Below are positions 7,648 through 15,746 of a stretch of 64,000 nt of DNA, piece by piece. Positions within the stretch are counted from its first letter, which is position 1. Each line of letters begins with the position of its first letter. The DNA comes from Candidatus Avelusimicrobium gallinaceum (GTDB taxonomy: Bacteria; Elusimicrobiota; Elusimicrobia; Elusimicrobiales; Elusimicrobiaceae). The translations under genes and the position numbers were made by a program. The notes beneath the pieces were generated by a model. That model ran no database searches. It was not told the origin of the DNA and worked only from the letters and a program-made list of their open reading frames with translations. The stretch spans positions 62,001-126,000 of the forward strand of contig CALUYH010000002.1 in NCBI GenBank assembly GCA_944324965.1, in the 5' to 3' direction.

Positions 7648-8853
7648 ATGAATTACAACAAGTTTTTTTCCCAGGTGGTCAGCCGCTCCAAGGCGTCCGC
7701 TATCAGAGAACTTTTGAAAGTTATTTCCCGTCCCGACATTATTTCTTTTGCGGGGGGGCTGCCGGATCCGAATTTATTCCCGACCGATGACGTGGCCGAC
7801 ATTATGGGCAAAGTCGTGAAAGACTCTCCCAAAGAAGCCCTCCAGTACGGCACGACCGAAGGCCAGGATTGCTTGAAAAAAGAACTGGTCAAACTGCTGA
7901 AAGAAACCGAAAACATTGACGTAAAACCGGAAGAAATGCTGGTGGTTTCGGCCTCGCAGCAGGCGCTGGATATGACGGCGCGCCTGTTTGTGAACCCCGG
8001 CGATGCCATCATCACCGCGTGCCCGACGTATTTGGGCGCCTTGCAGGCGTTCCACGTGGCGGGGGCGGACATCATCGGCGCCGAAAGCGACGAATACGGC
8101 GTACTGCCCGAAGATTTGGAAGCCAAACTGAAAGCCTTGCAGCAGCAGGGGCGCCCGTGCAAATTTGTGTACCTGGTGCCGGACTTCCAAAATCCGACGG
8201 GGACGACCATTCCGGAAGAACGCCGCCTGAAAATTTTGGAAATTGTCAAAAAGTACGAAACGTTTATTTTGGAAGATTCTCCTTACCGCCAAGTCCGCTT
8301 TGAAGGCACTTCCCCGCGTACGTTTTACGCGCTGGACGAAAGCCACAGCCACGTCGTAACGCTGTTTACGTTTTCCAAGGTGTTTGTGCCGGGTTTCCGG
8401 CTGGGCTACATCATCGGGCCGGAAGAAGTCATCCGCAAATACGTCATTTTAAAGCAAGCGATGGATTTGTGCACGTCGCCCATTTTGCAGTTGGCTACGG
8501 CCGAATACCTGCGCCGCGGGCTGCTGTTGGCGCACGTGGACCAGATTATTGCCGTCTACCGCGAAAAACGCGATTTAATGCTTAAAACGCTGGAAGAACT
8601 GATGCCCAAGTGCGTCTCGTGGACGCGCCCGGAAGGGGGGCTGTTCTTGTGGCTTACCTTGCCCAAACATATGAACGCCAGCGAGATGTTGCCCAAAGCC
8701 ATTGAAAATAAGGTAGCGTATGTGGCGGGGGTGGATTTTTACCCCGCGGGCAACGTGTTTAACGATATGCGGTTAAATTTTTCCTATTCGTCCAAGGAAC
8801 AGATTGTGGAAGGCCTAAAACGCCTGGCACAGACGATTAAGGATAATTTATAG
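7648..8853 (+). CDS. PLP-dependent class I/II aminotransferase (LysN/2-aminoadipate aminotransferase-like)
   Basis: The product has 401 aa from ATG 7648, which has an AAAGGGGAG ribosome site; an in-frame TTG at 7627 would add seven residues and is less likely. Family features: ISFAGGLPDPNLFP, a Y-G-T-TEGQDCLKKEL segment, QQALDMTARLF, the YLVPDFQNPTG motif, EDSPYRQVRFEG, and the PLP-lysine context FTFSKVFVPGFRLGYI. Fold-type I enzymes of this branch use 2-aminoadipate, branched-chain or aromatic amino acids; the substrate cannot be fixed here. It follows nadC by 30 bp and is probably in the same transcript, ending at a strong terminator. Confidence 0.87.
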   Translation: MNYNKFFSQVVSRSKASAIRELLKVISRPDIISFAGGLPDPNLFPTDDVADIMGKVVKDSPKEALQYGTTEGQDCLKKELVKLLKETENIDVKPEEMLVVSASQQALDMTARLFVNPGDAIITACPTYLGALQAFHVAGADIIGAESDEYGVLPEDLEAKLKALQQQGRPCKFVYLVPDFQNPTGTTIPEERRLKILEIVKKYETFILEDSPYRQVRFEGTSPRTFYALDESHSHVVTLFTFSKVFVPGFRLGYIIGPEEVIRKYVILKQAMDLCTSPILQLATAEYLRRGLLLAHVDQIIAVYREKRDLMLKTLEELMPKCVSWTRPEGGLFLWLTLPKHMNASEMLPKAIENKVAYVAGVDFYPAGNVFNDMRLNFSYSSKEQIVEGLKRLAQTIKDNL

Positions 8854-8856
8854 TAA

Positions 8857-8886
8857 AATTCCGGGCCAAGGCCCGGAATTTTTTTC
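8857..8886 (+). terminator. Rho-independent terminator after the aminotransferase gene
   Basis: Perfect 10-bp stem AATTCCGGGC (8857-8866), loop CAAG, then GCCCGGAATT (8871-8880), followed by T5 or more. Confidence 0.9.
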
Positions 8887-8908
8887 CCCGTTTTGGGTTT
8901 CTTTCCCG

Positions 8909-8937
8909 CAAAAAACGCCCGCCGAAGCGGGCGTTTG
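8909..8937 (-). terminator. Terminator of the OsmC-family gene
   Basis: Stem AAACGCCCGC (8913-8922), loop CGAA, then GCGGGCGTTT (8927-8936). Read on the minus strand it ends in a T6 run. Confidence 0.85.
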
Positions 8938-8957
8938 TAAGCAGGAAGTCGGAAAAT

Positions 8958-9344
8958 TCAGTTGCTGTCGTGCACGATGGAAATTTCGTGCGTGATTTTA
9001 ACGTGCCTGGCCACCAAACACCGCTTGGCCACTTCCACCAGGGCGTTTTCGTACTTGGCCGGAAAATCCGGCGGTACGTGGATAAACACTTTAATTTTGT
9101 CAATCACGTACTCGTTGATGTTCCATTCGGGTTCCAACGTCAGGTACACGGTTTCGGGCAGGTTGTGCTGCTTTAAAAAATTCAGTACAAATACCCCGCT
9201 GCAGCTGCCCAGTGAGGCCAAAAACAAATCAATCGGCGTGGGAGCGCTGGAATCCCCGCCGTGTTCTTTGCTTTGGTCGGTTAGAATGTCAAAATTTTTG
9301 ACGTGAACATTTACTTTTTTGTTTCCCGCAAAGGTGATTTTCAT
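8958..9344 (-). CDS. OsmC/YhfA-family peroxiredoxin-like protein
   Basis: The product has 128 aa. Signatures: the GGDSSAPTPIDLFLASLGSC stretch with the first redox cysteine, Cys48, and VEVAKRCLVARHV with the second, Cys109. The family reduces organic hydroperoxides through this Cys pair; members of the YhfA branch are less well characterised. Length is close to the usual 130-140. A GGAGGT lies almost against the ATG. Monocistronic. Confidence 0.85.
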   Translation of the reverse strand: MKITFAGNKKVNVHVKNFDILTDQSKEHGGDSSAPTPIDLFLASLGSCSGVFVLNFLKQHNLPETVYLTLEPEWNINEYVIDKIKVFIHVPPDFPAKYENALVEVAKRCLVARHVKITHEISIVHDSN

Positions 9345-9527
9345 ACCTCCGGCTCCTTGGTAGTAAGATAACGGTGTGTAATAAGTATAATTGCCGACGG
9401 GAAAAAATCAAGCCCCGGCGGGAAAATGCTCCGTCGGACGCTCTGGGCCAAAAGTCCCGCCCGCCGGTAGGACCAATGGCCCTGGCAAACAAAACCCTTT
9501 TTTTAAAAAATATAGTAGGGAACGTCT

Positions 9528-10460
9528 ATGAAAAAAGTTATTCTTTTATTTACCGTGTGTTGCGTATTTTCTCTCTCTGCCAACGCCCAGCTGGGGCGCC
9601 AGGTGCTCAAAGGCGGCTTGAGCGGGAAGCTCTTTCGCCCGCTTTCCAATGCATCCATAGAAACGCTGGTGCGCCGCGGGCACAGCGGCTTGGTATTGCG
9701 CCGCGCACTGGGAGTGACCGTGCAGCGCAATTATCCGGCGGCGGCTATCTTAAAAGACGGCGAACTAAACCGCGTGCTCTTGCGCCAAGCCTGGAAAAAG
9801 GCCGCCGTGGCCAAGTACCGCTGGGAAGAAGGCAACACGCTGGGGATGAATACGTGGCTGATGGTATTGGCGCACCGGATTCGGGAAAGAATTAAAGTAA
9901 AACCCTCCATTTTTAAAACCCTGGAAAAAGAATTGGCCCTCGCGCAGGAAGAAGCGGAAAAAGAATTTATCAAGCGTTACCAATACTCGCATTTCGCGGC
10001 TGATTTCCAAAACAATCCGGCCTTTTTGGACTTGCTGGGTGAGGCCGTGGCCCAACGGCTGGAAACCAATGTCCTGCCCCTTTTAAGCACGGCGGACCGG
10101 GTGCGCTTTTTGCAAATGTTAATGCGCGGCGTATTTGCCGGGCCGGTGGATTGGCAGGAAGTGCATATTGCATTTTTGGACCAGGAAATCCGCGAAGCAC
10201 TGGCCGGCTGCGGCAAAAAAATTCAACAGGTGCAGTGGTATGGCGAAATGAAGAAAACCATGCGCGACTGTGCCCGCCAAACCGCACACCAGGCCGCCAA
10301 GTTTAGCATTACTTCGGTGGTTAAATTGCGGGAAATGTTTATCGCGGATTTGCAGGACGCCTCGCCCCATTTTGCTTTTGACGAAGAGGTGGCCCGTGAG
10401 TGGCAAATGCTCATCACCTTCCTAAAAAACAAGCAAACCAACCGAGATTCTCATTTATAA
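9528..10460 (+). CDS. Exported alpha-helical protein of unknown function
   Basis: The product has 310 aa with a Sec signal peptide (MKKVILLFTVCCVFSLSANA, cleavage before QLG). The mature part is basic and predicted mostly helical, with many Leu/Arg/Glu stretches and no membrane segment. Two cysteines sit in GCGKKIQQVQ and RDCARQT. No family is recognised. The minus-strand protein at 55993-56841 has the same build (signal peptide, QG/QL start, basic helical body, similar length) and may be a distant paralogue, but I see no long matching stretch. An AGGGA ribosome site precedes the ATG. Confidence 0.7.
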   Translation: MKKVILLFTVCCVFSLSANAQLGRQVLKGGLSGKLFRPLSNASIETLVRRGHSGLVLRRALGVTVQRNYPAAAILKDGELNRVLLRQAWKKAAVAKYRWEEGNTLGMNTWLMVLAHRIRERIKVKPSIFKTLEKELALAQEEAEKEFIKRYQYSHFAADFQNNPAFLDLLGEAVAQRLETNVLPLLSTADRVRFLQMLMRGVFAGPVDWQEVHIAFLDQEIREALAGCGKKIQQVQWYGEMKKTMRDCARQTAHQAAKFSITSVVKLREMFIADLQDASPHFAFDEEVAREWQMLITFLKNKQTNRDSHL

Positions 10461-10472
10461 GCCGTTTTTACA

Positions 10473-10508
10473 GCCTTCCCCGGCTCGCCATAAGGGAAGG
10501 CTTTTTTA
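10473..10508 (+). terminator. Terminator after the exported helical protein gene
   Basis: Stem GCCTTCCC (10473-10480) pairs with GGGAAGGC (10494-10501), followed by T6. Confidence 0.85.
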
Positions 10509-10576
10509 TGCCCTTTGCGGGCCGTTTGGAGGCTTCTTTCGGGCTTTACAGCTTTGCCCCTTTCCGTAAAACGGGC

Positions 10577-10612
10577 ACAAAAAACCCGGGCTTTGGTAAG
10601 CCCGGGTTTTTG
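10577..10612 (-). terminator. Terminator of the phosphate transporter operon
   Basis: Perfect 13-bp stem AAAACCCGGGCTT (10581-10593), loop TGGT, then AAGCCCGGGTTTT (10598-10610). On the minus strand it ends in a T-run. Confidence 0.88.
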
Positions 10613-10625
10613 CTGCAGAAACGGA

Positions 10626-11672
10626 TTAGAACAGGGCCGTTTTTAGCCAATAGCTGGCGGCCGAAATGATAGCCGCCGCCGGAATGGTGATAAACCACGC
10701 CCACACAATGCGGTTGGCCACGCTCCAGCGCACGCAGGACAAGCGGCGCAGCGAGCCGACGCCCACAATGGCGCCCGTGATGGTGTGCGTGGTGCTGACC
10801 GGCACGCCCAAGATAGACGCGATAAAGAGCGAAATGGCCGAACCGGATTCGGCGCAGAAGCCGTCCACCGGGCGCAGACGGGTGATTTTTTGGCCCATCG
10901 TTTTGACAATTCTCCATCCGCCCGACAAAGTGCCCAGCGCAATGGCCCCGTGGCACAGCAGCACCACGGAAAGCGGCACGATAAACGCGCCTTGCGCGAC
11001 GGCGTGCATTTCCTCGTGGGTCAGCAAAAAGTCGCGGATCGGGGCCACTTCGTTCCCGGCCAGGCCGCCCAACAGCAGCATGCTGATGATACCCATTGTT
11101 TTTTGGGCGTCGTTGCCGCCGTGGCCCAGCGAATAGGCCGCCGCGGACAGCAGCTGCCCTTTGCGGAACCAGTGGTCCACTTTGTAGGGGTTAAACGGAC
11201 GGCAAATGTTAAACACGATAATTCCTATAATCGTGCTCAGCAGGAAGCCTAATAACGGAGAGAGAAAAATAAACAAGACCGTTTTCAGAATACCGCCTGC
11301 CATCAGCGCGTTTACGCCGCCTTTTACAAAGCCGGCGCCAATCAGCCCGCCGATTAGGGCGTGGGACGAGCTGGACGGAAGCCCCCACCACCAGGTGAGG
11401 ATGTTCCACACGCACGCGCCCATCAGCGCGCCGAACACCAGGTTGGCGTCTACGATGTGGATGTCCACAATGCCCGAGCCGATGGTTTTGGCCACGCCGG
11501 TATGGAACACTAAAAACGCGACGAAGTTGAAAAACGCCGCCCACGCTACTGCTACTTTAGGCGATAATACGCGCGTGGATACCACGGTGGCCACCGAGTT
11601 GGCGGCATCGTGGAACCCGTTTAAATAATCAAAGAACAACGCCAAAATGATTAAAAATAATATCCACAGCAT
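10626..11672 (-). CDS. pit: Inorganic phosphate transporter, PiT family
   Basis: This 348-aa inner-membrane protein has about ten hydrophobic segments. The duplicated PiT signature is present: FDYLNGFHDAANSVATVVSTRVL near the N-terminus, and the C-terminal repeat with GVPVSTTHTITGAIVGVG. Also visible are LPSSSSHALIGGLIG and SLGHGGNDAQKTMGI. It couples phosphate uptake to H+ or Na+. It is the second gene after the DUF47 gene, 11 bp downstream, a standard pairing. Confidence 0.93.
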   Translation of the reverse strand: MLWILFLIILALFFDYLNGFHDAANSVATVVSTRVLSPKVAVAWAAFFNFVAFLVFHTGVAKTIGSGIVDIHIVDANLVFGALMGACVWNILTWWWGLPSSSSHALIGGLIGAGFVKGGVNALMAGGILKTVLFIFLSPLLGFLLSTIIGIIVFNICRPFNPYKVDHWFRKGQLLSAAAYSLGHGGNDAQKTMGIISMLLLGGLAGNEVAPIRDFLLTHEEMHAVAQGAFIVPLSVVLLCHGAIALGTLSGGWRIVKTMGQKITRLRPVDGFCAESGSAISLFIASILGVPVSTTHTITGAIVGVGSLRRLSCVRWSVANRIVWAWFITIPAAAIISAASYWLKTALF

Positions 11673-11683
11673 ACGGGGCCGCC

Positions 11684-12301
11684 TTAGTTATTTTTAACCA
11701 AAATGGATTCTACCGTGTTGGCCACGTGTTCGCAAAAGTCCGTGATGGTTTCGGCCAATTCGTAGAGCTCTTTTTGTTTGATGACCATTAAGGGGTCTTT
11801 TTCGTTTTCAAACAAGTCGGAAATCGCTTCGTCGCGCAACACGTCGCCTTCGTTTTCCAGGCGGTTGATTTCCACGCACTGGTGGAGGGTTTCTTTCATA
11901 TTTTTGTTGCTGCGCAGCGAGGCCAGGGCCTTTTGCAGCGCTTTGGAAGTGGCCTCAATGGTGGCGGCCATTTTGCGGCTGAACTCGGTCGGCTTTTGGA
12001 TTTTGTACAGGTGGAAGCGGTTGGTGATTAAGTAAATTCCGTCAATGATGTCATCCAAGCGGTTGGCCAGGGCCAAGATGTCTTCGCGGTCAAAGGGGGT
12101 GATAAACGTTTCGTTTAACGTATTGATGGTGGTGTGGGTCAGTTCATCACCGTAGTGTTCAATTTCGTGCATTTCGCGCACGTTTTCGGGTGTAAATTCC
12201 CCGTTGTCTACGAGTTTTTTGTAAAACTCGGCGGCACGGACGATGTTTTCGGTTTGTTTGTCAAACAGATCAAAGAATTTTACTTCTTTCGGTAAGAACA
12301 T
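11684..12301 (-). CDS. DUF47/PhoU-like phosphate transport accessory protein
   Basis: This 205-aa soluble helical protein begins MFLPKEVKFFDLFDKQTENI, typical of the TIGR00153 (DUF47) family that is usually encoded with Pit. PhoU-like acidic metal-binding segments are visible: EIEHYGDELTHTTINTLNETFITPFDREDILALANRLDDIIDGI and, in the second half, INRLENEGDVLRDEAISDLFE. It probably modulates Pit activity. It is first in the two-gene operon. Confidence 0.9.
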   Translation of the reverse strand: MFLPKEVKFFDLFDKQTENIVRAAEFYKKLVDNGEFTPENVREMHEIEHYGDELTHTTINTLNETFITPFDREDILALANRLDDIIDGIYLITNRFHLYKIQKPTEFSRKMAATIEATSKALQKALASLRSNKNMKETLHQCVEINRLENEGDVLRDEAISDLFENEKDPLMVIKQKELYELAETITDFCEHVANTVESILVKNN

Positions 12302-12402
12302 AGTTTATTGCTCCATTTTTATTAGTTTTATTTCATCTTGCTTCTTGCGGGCCCGGCGCGTTGAACCGGCCGGGGGGTACGGCATTTACTGCGAAATCGT
12401 AT

Positions 12403-12438
12403 TAAAAACGCCCGTTTGCAAATTACAAGCGGGCGTGA
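12403..12438 (-). terminator. Terminator of the acetate kinase gene
   Basis: Stem ACGCCCGTTTG (12408-12418) pairs with CAAGCGGGCGT (12426-12436) with one G-T wobble. Read on the minus strand it is followed by T5. Confidence 0.8.
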
Positions 12439-12445
12439 ACAAAAA

Positions 12446-13810
12446 TTAGTTTTTTAACTCCTGCTTTAACTGCTCGGGCAAGTTAATGGCGGCTTTTAAT
12501 AAGAACGGCCGCTTTTTAACTTCCTCTATAAAGGCAGCGTCGCGCAGTTTATTGCGGTAGTCTTTCTCCTGGAAGATGTACCGGAACTTGGTGTACACGT
12601 CGTACGTGCCGGCCAGCAGGGCCACAATGTCCTGCACGCCCACGATTTCTTCGTCCGTGGGGATGACGAAAATTTTAACCTTGGAATTTTCGGCCGAGAT
12701 GAGGCATTCGGCTTTATTGGTGTCGGCGGCGTTGTTGCGTTCTTCGTCCAGCACGATGCCAAAGTTTTCCAATCCTTTCAAAATCATCTCGCGGATGTTC
12801 GTGGCGCGTTCGCCCACGCCGGCGGTGAACACAATGCAATCCAACCGGCCCAGGGCGGCCATATAGGCGCCGATGTATTTTTTCACGCGGTAGCATTCCA
12901 CGTCCAGCGCCAGTTTGCACAGTTCGTCGCCGTTGGCGGCGCCTTTGCGCACGTCGCGCTGGTCGGCAAAGCGGTCGCCGGTCAGGGCGTACATACCGCT
13001 TTTTTTATTTAAAATGGTGTACATTTCGTCCGGGCTCATGTTGAGCTTTTTCATCATATGGAAGCAGATGGACGGGTCAATATCGCCGGAGCGGGTGCCC
13101 ATCACTACCCCTTCCAAGGGGGTCAGGCCCATGCTGGTGTCCAGGCACTGGCCGTTTTTCACGGCCGTCACGCTGGCGCCGGCGCCAATGTGGCAGACGA
13201 TGGAGTTTACTTCATCCACGTTTTTGCCCAGCAACACTGCGGCGCGGCGGGAGGTGTACAAAACGGAAGAACCGTGGAAGCCGTAGCGGCGGATTTGATA
13301 ATCGGTATACCATTTGCGCGGCAAGGCATACATATAAGAGGAAGCCGGCATGGTCTGGTGGAAAGCGGTGTCCATCACGCACACGTGGGTAACGTTCGGT
13401 AGCAGCGCGCGGGCGGCTTCAATGCCCATAATGTGGGCGGGGTTGTGCAGCGGGGCCAAATCGGCGATGTTTTTAAGTTCTTCCACCACTTTATCGTCCA
13501 CGATGACGGATTTGGCAAATTTCCCGCCGTGCACGATGCGGTGCCCAACGGCGCTGATGACGTTGATGTTTTCAATGACGCCGTGTTCTTTGTCGGTCAA
13601 CGTTTCAATAACCAGGTTGATGGCGTCTTTGTGGTCTTTGCAGTTTCTTTTTAGTTCAAAGGTAGGGTAGCCGTTGCGGTCCTGTGAGATGAAGGAACCG
13701 TCAATACCAATGCGTTCCACCGCACCGGCGCAGAGGCTTTTCTTCTGGTCCCAATCGTACACGCTGTACTTGACAGAAGAGCTGCCGCAGTTTAAAAATA
13801 ATATAATCAT
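12446..13810 (-). CDS. ackA: Acetate kinase with C-terminal extension
   Basis: I start it at ATG 13810, where the ASKHA-fold start MIILFLNCGSSSVKYSVYD lies behind an AAGGAA ribosome site; an upstream in-frame ATG at 13984 would add 58 unrelated residues. The enzyme interconverts acetyl phosphate + ADP and acetate + ATP. Signatures: GHRIVHGG, VMDTAFHQTMP, RRYGFHGSS, CHIGAGASVTAVKNG, GTRSGDIDPS and FTAGVGERA. The protein has 454 aa, about 50 more than the usual ~400; after the normal end near PTDEEIVGVQD, a basic helical tail continues to the C-terminus. No pta gene is adjacent. Confidence 0.92.
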   Translation of the reverse strand: MIILFLNCGSSSVKYSVYDWDQKKSLCAGAVERIGIDGSFISQDRNGYPTFELKRNCKDHKDAINLVIETLTDKEHGVIENINVISAVGHRIVHGGKFAKSVIVDDKVVEELKNIADLAPLHNPAHIMGIEAARALLPNVTHVCVMDTAFHQTMPASSYMYALPRKWYTDYQIRRYGFHGSSVLYTSRRAAVLLGKNVDEVNSIVCHIGAGASVTAVKNGQCLDTSMGLTPLEGVVMGTRSGDIDPSICFHMMKKLNMSPDEMYTILNKKSGMYALTGDRFADQRDVRKGAANGDELCKLALDVECYRVKKYIGAYMAALGRLDCIVFTAGVGERATNIREMILKGLENFGIVLDEERNNAADTNKAECLISAENSKVKIFVIPTDEEIVGVQDIVALLAGTYDVYTKFRYIFQEKDYRNKLRDAAFIEEVKKRPFLLKAAINLPEQLKQELKN

Positions 13811-13922
13811 ATGGATAAATTCCTTTTTGCTCCCATCGGGAGCGGAGAAATGTGCGGAGGAAAATCCTCCCTCATTATTATTGTAGCAAAAAGCCGGCGG
13901 AGCGGGAAACGCTTTTTTGGGC

Positions 13923-13951
13923 TTGCACGGCCCCGATCGGTTTGTTAGGAT
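13923..13951 (+). promoter_or_regulatory. Promoter of the NHL-repeat protein gene
   Basis: TTGCAC (13923-13928), a 17-bp spacer and TAGGAT (13946-13951). An AAGGAG ribosome site at 13958-13963 then precedes the ATG at 13970. Confidence 0.7.
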
Positions 13952-13969
13952 ACGGATAAGGAGATTTTT

Positions 13970-15187
13970 ATGCGTAAAGGACACCTGGTAAGTATCGTTT
14001 TGTTAGTATCTGTCGCCCTTACGGCGGGGGCGGCGGCGTTTTCGCGCCCCGGGCAGTTAGATGACGTGGCCGGCATTCCCGGCAAGCGCGGCTACTCCGG
14101 CGACGGAGAGGACGCCTTAAAAGCCCGCTTAAATAACCCGATGGGCTTGGCGATGGACCGCCACGGCAACTTGTATTTTTCCGACACGTCCAACCACCGC
14201 GTGCGCCGTATAGACGCCCGCACCGGCGAGGTGGATACCTTTGCCGGCACCGGCAAACCCGGCTTTGACAACGACGGCGGAAACGCCGAAATGGCCGCTT
14301 TGAACGGGCCGACGGGGCTGGCGTTTGATTCGCTGGGCAATTTGTACATTGCCGATACGGGCAACCACCGCATCCGTATGGTAACGCCCAAAGGGTATAT
14401 GTACACCATTGCGGGGGACGGCCGCAAAGATTACAACGGCAACGGTATGCGCCCCGTATCGGCCAGTTTAAACAGCCCCACCGGGCTGGCCGTCAGCCCC
14501 AAGGGGGAACTCTATATTGCCGACACGGGCAACAACCTGGTCCGCAAGATTGACCGCCGCAGCGGGTTTTTGGTGAATGTGGCCGGCACGGGGGACGCGG
14601 GCAACAGCGGGGATTTGGAACTGGCGATTAATGCGGAACTGAACAAACCTTCCGCCATCGTGTTTGACGAGAAAGGCAATTTGTTTATTGCCGATACGGG
14701 CAACCACCAAATCCGTTGGGTGGAGCCGCGGCGGCACTTGATTTTTACGATTGCCGGCACGGGCAAGCGCGGTTTCTCGGGCGACGGGGACCGCAAATGC
14801 ACGGACAGTATGTTCAGCAACCCCACCGGGCTGGCCGTAGATAAACGCGGCCGGCTGTATATCGCCGATACGGACAACCAGCGCATCCGCCGCCTGACGG
14901 TGGAAAGCCAGATGGACAGCAAGGTGGTCACAGTGGCGGGCAGCGGCGAGCGCGGCTATAACGGCGACGGCATGGACGCGTGGGACGTCAAACTGGCGTA
15001 CCCGGGCGCGATGATTATTACGCGCTTTGACCAGCTGTTTTTTGTGGACACGGGCAATAACGTCATCCGCCGCGTGTCGGGCATTTCGCACGTAGAACCC
15101 CCCGTTAAATACTCGGGCTACGGCACGGCTGAAAAACAACCTGACGACCGAAATTTTATTCAGGTATTGTTCGGCGGGAACAAGTAA
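13970..15187 (+). CDS. Secreted NHL-repeat beta-propeller protein
   Basis: The product has 405 aa with a Sec signal peptide (first ~24 residues, AFS region). It then holds about six NHL-type units of roughly 55 residues, each with the pattern N-P-GLA-D--GNLYIADTGNHRIR and a linker VAGTG--G-SGDG. Clear copies include PMGLAMDRHGNLYFSDTSNH, PTGLAFDSLGNLYIADTGNH and PTGLAVSPKGELYIADTGNN. The NHL family folds as a beta propeller and binds protein, sugar or RNA partners; the target here is unknown. Monocistronic, with its own promoter and terminator. Confidence 0.88.
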   Translation: MRKGHLVSIVLLVSVALTAGAAAFSRPGQLDDVAGIPGKRGYSGDGEDALKARLNNPMGLAMDRHGNLYFSDTSNHRVRRIDARTGEVDTFAGTGKPGFDNDGGNAEMAALNGPTGLAFDSLGNLYIADTGNHRIRMVTPKGYMYTIAGDGRKDYNGNGMRPVSASLNSPTGLAVSPKGELYIADTGNNLVRKIDRRSGFLVNVAGTGDAGNSGDLELAINAELNKPSAIVFDEKGNLFIADTGNHQIRWVEPRRHLIFTIAGTGKRGFSGDGDRKCTDSMFSNPTGLAVDKRGRLYIADTDNQRIRRLTVESQMDSKVVTVAGSGERGYNGDGMDAWDVKLAYPGAMIITRFDQLFFVDTGNNVIRRVSGISHVEPPVKYSGYGTAEKQPDDRNFIQVLFGGNK

Positions 15188-15205
15188 CATTTTTGCGCAA
15201 GCGCC

Positions 15206-15240
15206 AAAACACCCCGGCTTAAGTGCCGGGGTGTTTTTTT
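15206..15240 (+). terminator. Terminator after the NHL-repeat gene
   Basis: Stem AACACCCCGGC (15208-15218), loop TTAAGT, then GCCGGGGTGTT (15225-15235), continuing into T-run. Confidence 0.9.
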
Positions 15241-15268
15241 AGGTTTAAAGGACGTTTAACGGGAAAAA

Positions 15269-15709
15269 TCAGGCGTTTGCTTGCAGCTTTTCTGCCACCG
15301 CCGCGACGGCTTTTTTAAGCCGCTCGGCGGATTTTTCAAACGCGCGGCCGGATAGCGAAATCGGGTCCTCCAAATCTTCCTCGCGGCCGAAGGCGTAGTC
15401 GTTTAGCAGCCACATTTTGTCCAGGTATTGGGCGTAGCGGTCGGAAATTTTGTCCAAATGCGCCTGCTCCATAAAAAAGATAAGGTCGGCTTGTTCCAAA
15501 TCCGCTTTGGCCAGTTGGGTGGACGTATGCGGGGGCGGAACGATGCCGTTTTTCTGCAGGAAATCCGTCACTTTGGCGGGCACGCGGTAGGAAGCATCCG
15601 CATACAACCCGCGGGAAAATACCGTATCGTCGGGCAGCAGCGGGCGCAACAATTCCTGCGCCATAAAGCTGCGGCAAATGTTGGCGTGGCAGATAAATAA
15701 AATTTTCAT
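15269..15709 (-). CDS. Low-molecular-weight protein-tyrosine phosphatase (Wzb-like)
   Basis: The protein has 146 aa. The phosphatase loop C-X5-R is CHANICR (Cys7-Arg13), directly followed by Ser, and the general-acid loop carries Asp115-Pro116 (LEDPIS). Wzb-type phosphatases dephosphorylate the tyrosine tail of Wzc-type kinases, and a Wzc-like gene lies 2.4 kb away, so that partner is likely. Arsenate reductase is the other use of this fold. No ribosome site is seen; TATATT at 15717-15722 lies 7 nt before the ATG, suggesting a leaderless mRNA. It diverges from the polysaccharide genes. Confidence 0.82.
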   Translation of the reverse strand: MKILFICHANICRSFMAQELLRPLLPDDTVFSRGLYADASYRVPAKVTDFLQKNGIVPPPHTSTQLAKADLEQADLIFFMEQAHLDKISDRYAQYLDKMWLLNDYAFGREEDLEDPISLSGRAFEKSAERLKKAVAAVAEKLQANA

Positions 15710-15746
15710 CTATACCAATATAGCAAATTTTATACAATACCCTATT

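Noticed and set aside
13811-13984. N-terminal extension of acetate kinase to ATG 13984
   Set aside because: The extra 58 residues do not resemble the family, and a ribosome site and the conserved start are at 13810.
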